Source: CAYXRK01 sp964467615 (GTDB taxonomy: Bacteria; Hydrogenedentota; Hydrogenedentia; Hydrogenedentales; GCA-2746185). Taken from it: a DNA stretch of 46,303 nt. Positions 40,531 to 46,303 of the stretch are shown one piece after another; the stretch's first letter is position 1; every line of letters starts with the position of its first letter. A program made the position numbers and the translations under genes. Under the pieces are notes generated by a model. That model did not search any database. It was not told where the DNA came from and saw only the letters and a list, made by a program, of their open reading frames with translations. The stretch lies in contig CAYXRK010000012.1 in NCBI GenBank assembly GCA_964467615.1, positions 1-46,303 of the forward strand. Direction: 5' to 3'.

Positions 40531-41931
40531 ATGTTGTCTAGGGTTGTGCTTACCGTGTTGGCTGGAGCGGCTCTGGCAGCTATCCCGATTGCGGGGCGAG
40601 CGCAAGCTCAGGAATCTGTTAGCAACGATGTAAAGGTGATGATCCAGGCGCTGCAGGAGCAAATCGAACAATTGAAGGCGGAGATTGACGCGCTGAAGCA
40701 ACAGCAGGGCGCGTCACCGGAAATCACTGAGCGCATCGAGAAGATCGAAAAGAAGGTGGATGAAGGCACCGCAGTTCCGGCGGACAACGACATGCGCGTG
40801 TACTGGAAGGAAGGGTTCAAGTTCGATTCGCATGACGGCCAGTTCAAACTGAAAATTGGCGCGCGGATTCAGAACGACTGGGGTTGGTTCGACGACGGCG
40901 AAACTTTTCGCAAGGTGTTCGGCGACTCGGAAGACGGCGAGGAGTTTCGGCGGGCCCGGCTCTACCTTTCAGGGGAGATATACGAGAACTACGAGTTCAA
41001 GGCCGAGTACGACTTTGAAAACGGCGACGCTAATTTCAAAGACGTGTTCATGGCGATGAACAACATTCCGTATGTCGGCCAACTCAAGGTCGGTCATTTC
41101 AAGGAACCGTTCAGTCTGGAGGAATTGACCTCCGACGACTACATCACGTTCCTCGAACGGGCGCTTCCGAACATCTTCGCCCCGTCCCGCAACACGGGCG
41201 CGCAACTCATGAACAATCATTTCAACGAACGGATGACCTGGGCGGTCGGCGTGTTCCGCGAAGCGGACGAATTCGGCGACAACTCGGACGATGGCGGATA
41301 CAACGTTTCGGCGCGCGTGACCGGTCTGCCCTGGTACGCCGACGAAGGGCGCAAACTGCTCCACTTTGGCGCAGGTTATACGCACCGCAACCCGGACGCG
41401 GTGGTCCGCATGCGCCAGCGGCCGGAAGTGCACATCATCCCGACGCGATTTGCGGACACCGGGAACTTTTCCGCGGACGATGTAGACACATGGAACGCGG
41501 AAGCGGCGTTGGTGTTTGGGCCCTTCTCGGCGCAGGGTGAATATTTCCATTCGACAGTCGACACCTTACTTGGCGGCGATGAAGACTTTGACGGTTGGTA
41601 CGCACAACTGAGCTACTTCATAACCGGCGAGAACCGCACCTACAACAAGAAAACAGGGGTTTTCGACAAGATCATTCCGAAGCATCCGTTCCGCTTTAGC
41701 GAGGATCGCGGCGCTGGCGCGTGGGAACTTGCGGTGCGCTACTCGCAATTGGATTTGACCGACCATTTCCTTCTGGGCGGCCAGGAAGACAACTTCTCCG
41801 CGGGCGTCAACTGGTATCTCAATCCCAACATGCGAATCATGCTGAATTACTTGCACGCCACGATCGACCGTTCGCCGCTGTACGACGACGACTTCGACGC
41901 AATCCAAATGCGGTTCCAGCTGGGCTTCTAA
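40531..41931 (+). CDS. Phosphate-selective porin (OprP/OprO family)
   Basis: This 466-residue outer-membrane protein has a signal peptide (residues 1-27, ending GRAQA), then a heptad coiled coil (about 31-75, IQALQEQIEQLKAEIDALKQ) that would form a periplasmic stalk and trimer contact, then a beta-barrel beginning at YWKEGFKFDSHDGQFKLKIG. OprP marks include FRRARLYLSGEIYENYEFKAEYDFENGDANFKDVFM, GQLKVGHFKEPFSLEELTS and the final strand ending in aromatic Phe (IQMRFQLGF). It carries phosphate or pyrophosphate across the outer membrane under starvation. GGAAAGGAG precedes the ATG. It heads the phosphate cluster. Confidence 0.9.
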   Translation: MLSRVVLTVLAGAALAAIPIAGRAQAQESVSNDVKVMIQALQEQIEQLKAEIDALKQQQGASPEITERIEKIEKKVDEGTAVPADNDMRVYWKEGFKFDSHDGQFKLKIGARIQNDWGWFDDGETFRKVFGDSEDGEEFRRARLYLSGEIYENYEFKAEYDFENGDANFKDVFMAMNNIPYVGQLKVGHFKEPFSLEELTSDDYITFLERALPNIFAPSRNTGAQLMNNHFNERMTWAVGVFREADEFGDNSDDGGYNVSARVTGLPWYADEGRKLLHFGAGYTHRNPDAVVRMRQRPEVHIIPTRFADTGNFSADDVDTWNAEAALVFGPFSAQGEYFHSTVDTLLGGDEDFDGWYAQLSYFITGENRTYNKKTGVFDKIIPKHPFRFSEDRGAGAWELAVRYSQLDLTDHFLLGGQEDNFSAGVNWYLNPNMRIMLNYLHATIDRSPLYDDDFDAIQMRFQLGF

Positions 41932-41989
41932 CCAGTTGAATCTATAGAACAACAAGTCAAACTAACGAATTAAAAGGAGATTACGCACC

Positions 41990-42148
41990 ATGAAACACAT
42001 CAAGATGCTGACCAATCAATCCCACCCCTCGATGGCTGCAAGCAGCCTTATCGTAAAAGAGACGTACATCGGCCTATGGTCCGACATGATCGCATTCGCA
42101 TCGGATGCGATAGCATTCATCCGCGATGTTACCGGCGGCGGCGAGTGA
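41990..42148 (+). CDS. 52-codon ORF in the phosphate locus
   Basis: ATG 41990 stands 9 bases after AAAAGGAGA, a ribosome-binding site as strong as those of the porin and pstS genes. The peptide has a polar basic start (MKHIKMLTNQSHPS), then two amphipathic/hydrophobic segments (SLIVKETYIGLWSDMIAFAS and DAIAFIRDV) and ends GGGE. There is no signal peptidase site, and no family is recognised. It lies 58 bases after the porin and 84 before pstS, all on one strand. Its place and ribosome-binding site suggest a real microprotein, perhaps membrane-active, made with the phosphate uptake system. Confidence 0.5.
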   Translation: MKHIKMLTNQSHPSMAASSLIVKETYIGLWSDMIAFASDAIAFIRDVTGGGE

Positions 42149-42232
42149 GTATTGAACTGGCCGCGCCCTGCTAATTCAATCCTCATATCACCCCTGTACC
42201 GTTTGCGCAATTCTTGTCGAGGAGACGAAGAG

Positions 42233-43201
42233 ATGAAACAGAATATCGTGTATGGAAAGTTCGCTGCGGCGCTCGCGCTGACCGTAGCGGGATTTACCGC
42301 CGCTTTCGCGGCGGATGCGCTGCCCAAGTACAAGCAAGTTGAAGGCGTCTCGGGAAATCTGAACAGCATCGGCTCGGACACATTGAACAATCTCATGACG
42401 TTCTGGGCCGAGGCGTTCCGTAAGCATTATCCGAGCGTGAACATTCAAATCGAAGGGAAAGGCTCCGCCACCGCCCCTCCCGCGTTGATCGAAGGAACGG
42501 CGCAACTCGGCCCGATGTCCCGGCTGATGAAGGCGGAAGAGTCGGACAAATACGAAGAGAAGTACGGGTTCAAGCCGACTGCCGTCGGCGTTGCGCTCGA
42601 TTCGCTCGCGGTATACGTGCACAAGGACAATCCGATCAAGTCGCTGTCGCTGCCGCAAGTGGACGCGATCTTCTCAAAAACGCGCACCGGCGGGCACTCG
42701 GCGGACATCGCGACCTGGGGCCAGGTCGGCCTGACCGGCGCGTGGGCAAACCTGCCCATGAGCTTGTATGGCCGCAATTCTGCGTCCGGCACGTACGCGT
42801 TCTTCAAGGAACACGCCTTGTACAAGGGCGACTACAAGGACACCGTAAAGGAGCAACCGGGTTCGGCGAGCGTGGTGATGGGTATCACCGAGGACAAGAA
42901 CGCCGTCGGCTATTCGGGGATTGGATACAAGACGTCTGGCGTCCGCGTTGTTCCTCTCGCAAAGGAAGAAGGCGGCGAGGCGTTCACGCCGGATCTCGAG
43001 CACGTACTGTCCGGCAAGTATCCGCTCGGCCGAATGCTGTATATCTACATCGGCAAGGCGCCCAACAAACCGCTCGACCCGGTCATCGCCGAGTTTCTAA
43101 AGATGGTGCTATCCGACGAGGGACAGGCGATCGTCGAAAAGGACGGCTACCTTCCGCTTCCGGGAGCTATCATGGAGAAACAGGTCGCGTTGCTGAAATA
43201 A
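42233..43201 (+). CDS. pstS: Phosphate-binding protein PstS
   Basis: This 322-residue periplasmic binding protein has a signal peptide (residues 1-26, ending TAAFAA). The phosphate-site segments are seen: NSIGSDTLNNLMTFWAEAF near the start (Ser-Gly-Ser-like loop reads IGSDT), GPMSRLMKAEES, and YGRNSASGTYAFFKEHAL matching the R-x-x-x-S-G-T loop that binds phosphate. GAGGAG (42219-42224) lies upstream of ATG 42233; the frame open to 42152 is rejected. It delivers phosphate to the PstC-PstA permease encoded downstream. A stable hairpin in the following spacer probably raises its expression over the permease. Confidence 0.93.
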   Translation: MKQNIVYGKFAAALALTVAGFTAAFAADALPKYKQVEGVSGNLNSIGSDTLNNLMTFWAEAFRKHYPSVNIQIEGKGSATAPPALIEGTAQLGPMSRLMKAEESDKYEEKYGFKPTAVGVALDSLAVYVHKDNPIKSLSLPQVDAIFSKTRTGGHSADIATWGQVGLTGAWANLPMSLYGRNSASGTYAFFKEHALYKGDYKDTVKEQPGSASVVMGITEDKNAVGYSGIGYKTSGVRVVPLAKEEGGEAFTPDLEHVLSGKYPLGRMLYIYIGKAPNKPLDPVIAEFLKMVLSDEGQAIVEKDGYLPLPGAIMEKQVALLK

Positions 43202-43227
43202 CACTCTCGAAACTCGCGAATTTCTGC

Positions 43228-43257
43228 GCCCTCGCGCCGGTTTCCCGGCGCGGGGGC
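43228..43257 (+). terminator. Stable hairpin between pstS and pstC
   Basis: A 13-bp stem (one G-U pair) with a TTTC loop forms from 43228-43240 and 43245-43257. No T-run follows, so it is better read as a partial terminator or mRNA stabiliser. In many binding-protein transport operons such stems keep the binding-protein mRNA abundant relative to permease mRNA. Confidence 0.5.
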
Positions 43258-43307
43258 CGTTGTGCGTAATACAGACAGTTGCCAGATGGAGTTTTTCGTA
43301 GCGCCGC

Positions 43308-45521
43308 ATGCTGCCCCGGGCACTAAAACGCGCGAAAGCGATAGACCGGTTCGCCCGATACGCAATCGTTCTCGGCGGTATCGCCGTGATCGCGACGGTG
43401 ATCGGCATGCTCGTCGTCATTCTTCGCGTCGCGCTGCCGCTGTTTGCGCCGTCTTCGGCGGAACGCCTTGCCGACACGCTGGCGACCGACTCCGGTTCCG
43501 TCGCCGCAATTGGTTTGGACGACTATCGCGAAACCTGTTACGTGATCGACACCGGTGGCGCGGTGCGGTTCGGAGCGGTCGCGGCCACGGGCCCCTGGAC
43601 GTCAATCGACCTCGAGCGGCCGTCCAAGGCCGTGACTACGATAGCCGCCGTGGAGTCCTCCGCAAACCGCACGTACGGCCTATTGTGGGACGACGGCGCG
43701 TACAGCATCGCGCGGGTCGTGTTTGCGCTCGAATACGACGGCGAGGGGAAACGGACCGTCTCCTATCGCGTCCAAGAGCGCGCCAAGTTCGATGCGCCGA
43801 AGCAGCCCGTGCGCCGCACCATCGCGAGAAGTATCGGCGATGAGGCGTTCATGCGCGTCGACCTGACAGAAGACGACCGGATTGTCCTTCGAAGCCAGAC
43901 GACGACAACCAGTCTGCTCGGGGAAAGTGAGACCAGCTCCACCGAGAGCGTCGTCGCGGAATTCCTTCCGGCCGAATTGACGGCATGGGACCTAGATGGA
44001 TCTGGCCGCACCCTCTATGCGGGATTTGCGAACGGCCATTTGATCCGATGGGATCTGTCAAAACCCGAATCGCCCGCCCAAACCGACGACGTCATCGCGA
44101 GTGGTTCGGCCCTGACCGCGCTCCAGTTCGTGCTGGGCGACATCTCAATCGCGGTGGGGGACGCGGCCGGCGCATTGGCTGTTTGGTCTCCGACGTCATC
44201 GGAGGACAGGACAAGGGAGTTGCGCCGAATTCACGAGCTACCGAGATTCGGCGGCGGCATCCGCGCGATCATGCCCTCTGCGCGCAACAAATGCTTGTTG
44301 GTCATCGACGAAGACGGGGACGCGGCACTTGTGCATACCACGTCGGCGCGCAGTCTGGTCCGTTTCCCGAAAGAGAGCGGCGTGCTTCGGCTCGCGTCAC
44401 TTTCGGAACGTGGCGATGGCGTCGCGGGAATTCTCGAGGACGGCACGATCTCATTGTGGGACTTGCAAAATCCCCACCCGGAGACGAGTGCGCGGACGCT
44501 TTTTGGAAAAGTATGGTACGAGAACTATCCCGCCCCGGCGTTCACGTGGCAATCTTCGGCGTCGACAGACGATTTCGAGCCGAAACTCAGCCTGGTTCCG
44601 TTGGTTTTCGGGAGCCTCAAGGGCACCGTGTATGCGATGTTCTTCGCCGTACCGCTCGCTTTATTCGGAGCGCTTTATACAGGCCAGTTCGCGTCGCCCC
44701 GGTTTCGCGGCGTCATCAAGCCGGTGGTCGAGATCATGGCAGCGATACCGTCCGTCGTGATCGGATTTTTGATCGCGCTCTGGTTGTCGCCGATCTTGGA
44801 GCGTTACATTATCGCCTTCTTTCTTGCGCTAATGTTCATTCCGCTCTCGGTGCTCGTCTTCCTTACTGCGTGGATTCCTATTCGCGACTCAAACTTCGGA
44901 AAACGTGTCGAGCGGGGATACGAGTTCGTGTTCATGCTCCCCGTATTGATGGCCGCGATATGGATTGCGTACGTGGTCAGTAGTCCGGTCGAGAGTGCGT
45001 TCTTCGCGGGCGACTTCAAACAGTGGTTATACGACACCCTCGGAGAACGGTTCGATCAGCGCAACGCGATCATCATTGCGTTCGGCCTCGGCTTTGCCGT
45101 GATTCCAATCATTTTCACGATGTCCGAGGACGCCATTTCCAATGTCCCCGGCAGTCTGAGGGCCGCTTCCCTCGCGCTAGGAGCAAGCCGTTGGCAGACG
45201 GTCTGGCGCGTGGTTCTTCCCTCGGCCAGTCCGGGGATTTTCGCGGGCATTATCATAGGGTTTGGCCGGGCGGTCGGCGAGACGATGATCGTCCTCATGG
45301 CGACGGGCAACACGCCGATCATGGACTGGAGCCCGTTCAACGGCATGCGTACGCTGTCCGCCAATATCGCGGTCGAAATTCCCGAAGCGCCCGTTGACGG
45401 CACGCTCTATCGGGTGCTGTTCCTGTCTGCGGTACTGCTATTCCTGATCACATCCGTGCTGAATACCGCCGCCGAGCTTATCCGGCAACGATTGAGAAAA
45501 CAGTATGGCCAATTTCAATAG
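43308..45521 (+). CDS. pstC: Phosphate ABC transporter permease PstC, extended
   Basis: This 737-residue protein has a first transmembrane helix at residues 17-46, followed by about 390 residues of soluble, beta-rich sequence with WD-like blade endings (GLIRWDL-type: HLIRWDLSKP, GALAVWSP, TISLWDLQNP), then the PstC permease core (about 445-737) with six further hydrophobic segments. The ABC-contact EAA loop is clear: GSLRAASLALGASRWQTVWR, then LPSASPGIFAGIIIGFGRAVGET. Typical E. coli PstC is near 320 residues; long forms with an inserted periplasmic domain are known in other Gram-negatives. Start ATG 43308 has no close ribosome-binding site. It overlaps pstA by 17 bases. Confidence 0.88.
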   Translation: MLPRALKRAKAIDRFARYAIVLGGIAVIATVIGMLVVILRVALPLFAPSSAERLADTLATDSGSVAAIGLDDYRETCYVIDTGGAVRFGAVAATGPWTSIDLERPSKAVTTIAAVESSANRTYGLLWDDGAYSIARVVFALEYDGEGKRTVSYRVQERAKFDAPKQPVRRTIARSIGDEAFMRVDLTEDDRIVLRSQTTTTSLLGESETSSTESVVAEFLPAELTAWDLDGSGRTLYAGFANGHLIRWDLSKPESPAQTDDVIASGSALTALQFVLGDISIAVGDAAGALAVWSPTSSEDRTRELRRIHELPRFGGGIRAIMPSARNKCLLVIDEDGDAALVHTTSARSLVRFPKESGVLRLASLSERGDGVAGILEDGTISLWDLQNPHPETSARTLFGKVWYENYPAPAFTWQSSASTDDFEPKLSLVPLVFGSLKGTVYAMFFAVPLALFGALYTGQFASPRFRGVIKPVVEIMAAIPSVVIGFLIALWLSPILERYIIAFFLALMFIPLSVLVFLTAWIPIRDSNFGKRVERGYEFVFMLPVLMAAIWIAYVVSSPVESAFFAGDFKQWLYDTLGERFDQRNAIIIAFGLGFAVIPIIFTMSEDAISNVPGSLRAASLALGASRWQTVWRVVLPSASPGIFAGIIIGFGRAVGETMIVLMATGNTPIMDWSPFNGMRTLSANIAVEIPEAPVDGTLYRVLFLSAVLLFLITSVLNTAAELIRQRLRKQYGQFQ

Positions 45522-46303
45522 CGGAGTCGGATACTTTCGGCGGGGCGAACCTTTCGTTTGGGCGACGGGCGCCGCGTTGACGCTGATCCTGCTGACAATG
45601 GCCACGCTCCTGGGGGTCGTGATGGTCAACGGGTTGGGCGCGTTCTGGCCCGCGCGTCTTGCCATGGTGACGCTCGAGGACGGCGCGCAGGTCATGGGTG
45701 AGATTCAGCAGCGCGAAATTAATCCCGCCACCGAACTCACGCGGTATCAACTCAAAATCGGCAATCGCGACTTGTATGGGCTGGATTTTCGATGGGTAGA
45801 CGTCCTCACGGACGCGGCAATCAGCTATCCGCCCGGCGCCGTGGCGCTTGAGCGTCAAGAGTACGGGAACTTTTACGGGTTCCTGCGGGCCGTAACGACT
45901 CCGAGCGCCGTCACTCTCGGTGATTGGGCCGCCTTCGAGAACGCGCTGGACGATATCCTCGACGAACGAGGCGAACTGAAACGTCTTCAGAAGGCGCTGA
46001 TCGCCGGCAATACACGGTTCACTCGCGCAACGACGGAAGGATCACCGCGCGCGGCCGAGTTGCGTGCCGCGCTCGAGGCGACGGCCGCCGAAAAGCAGCG
46101 CGTGCTGGACTCGCTCGCGCTCCATAGCGCGACGTTCGCCGATGCGAGTGGTCAAACCAAGGACATCCCGCTTCTCGAAATCCTGCGCTGGTGTCGGCCC
46201 AACTCGATGCCTCGGCACGAGAAATTGGCCTACTACGCGGGCCGGCTCGCGGAATTGTTCACGGGCGAACCCCGCGAATCGAACACCGAGGGCGGACTTT
46301 TCC
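45505..46303 (+). CDS. pstA: Phosphate ABC transporter permease PstA, partial
   Basis: The gene is cut by the window end; 266 codons are present. One transmembrane helix lies at residues about 18-42 (WATGAALTLILLTMATLLGVVMVNG). The following extracytoplasmic region has a beta-rich part (VTLEDGAQVMGEIQQREI, RYQLKIGNRDLYG), then a charged coiled coil (FENALDDILDERGELKRLQKAL and LRAALEATAAEKQRVLDSL). The permease core with the EAA loop must lie beyond 46303. Long PstA with such an insert goes with long PstC. The ATG lies inside the pstC end (17-base overlap), so translation is coupled. The call rests on position after pstC and on this layout. Confidence 0.8.
   Translation, partial: MANFNSGVGYFRRGEPFVWATGAALTLILLTMATLLGVVMVNGLGAFWPARLAMVTLEDGAQVMGEIQQREINPATELTRYQLKIGNRDLYGLDFRWVDVLTDAAISYPPGAVALERQEYGNFYGFLRAVTTPSAVTLGDWAAFENALDDILDERGELKRLQKALIAGNTRFTRATTEGSPRAAELRAALEATAAEKQRVLDSLALHSATFADASGQTKDIPLLEILRWCRPNSMPRHEKLAYYAGRLAELFTGEPRESNTEGGLF

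Overview
The window looks like chromosomal DNA of a GC-rich, Gram-negative, uncultured-type bacterium, most like Planctomycetota or Candidatus Hydrogenedentota. The signs are a phosphate-selective outer-membrane porin, secreted proteins with long Gly-Glu linkers followed by EF-hand pairs and a Cys/hydrophobic/Arg tail, huge kinase-like WD40 proteins, a formylglycine sulfatase, a diheme peroxidase and a seven-PAS hybrid kinase. The taxonomic call is inference from protein style; there is no rRNA or other marker gene in the window. I found no tRNA, rRNA, CRISPR array, intact insertion sequence or prophage.

Layout. 1-984 is mostly non-coding, with a broken small ORF (378-656). 985-1555 is an overlapping toxin-antitoxin-like pair (small acidic protein plus nucleotidyltransferase). 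1704-3522 is a tight three-gene run (HEAT/YbjN-like, pentapeptide repeat, metallo-beta-lactamase fold), followed by a secreted HtrA-like protease with TPRs behind a good sigma70-type promoter. 4852-7463 (minus) is an oleC-oleD pair for beta-lactone/olefin chemistry without oleA or oleB in view. 7583-8911 holds an acetyltransferase and a HEPN-like hypothetical protein. 8953-14016 holds two large exported proteins (BNR/Asp-box; leucine-rich repeat/internalin-like) that share the same C-terminal cassette. 14093-17053 is a co-directional set with two Fe-S scaffold-type proteins, a pterin carbinolamine dehydratase, a small membrane protein and a MerC-like protein. 17068-18677 (minus) is a MarC membrane protein overlapping an exported cyclase. 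18925-22786 has a hypothetical exported protein, an acyl-CoA dehydrogenase, bioD and a FrnE-like DsbA protein.

22805-28641 (minus) is a translationally coupled pair of large pseudokinase/WD40 proteins with 14 propeller blades each, divergent from a glucuronokinase-like GHMP kinase. 29769-34586 (minus) is a 1605-residue hybrid histidine kinase whose PAS domains show recent tandem duplication. 34734-39838 holds a membrane protein, a diheme peroxidase, an AhpD-like protein overlapping a sulfatase, and an SDR. 39850-40248 (minus) is a zinc-ribbon protein.

40531 to the window end is a phosphate-acquisition locus: OprP/O-type porin, an overlooked 52-codon ORF with a strong ribosome-binding site, pstS, a stable hairpin, pstC with a large soluble insert, and a pstA cut by the window edge. 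Phosphate would cross the outer membrane by the porin, be bound by PstS and enter through PstC/PstA; pstB and regulators must lie downstream. The most unusual items are the paired pseudokinases with complementary loss of catalytic residues, the shared C-terminal export cassette, the pst-locus microprotein, and the degenerate IscU-like protein with a CxxCxxC tail.
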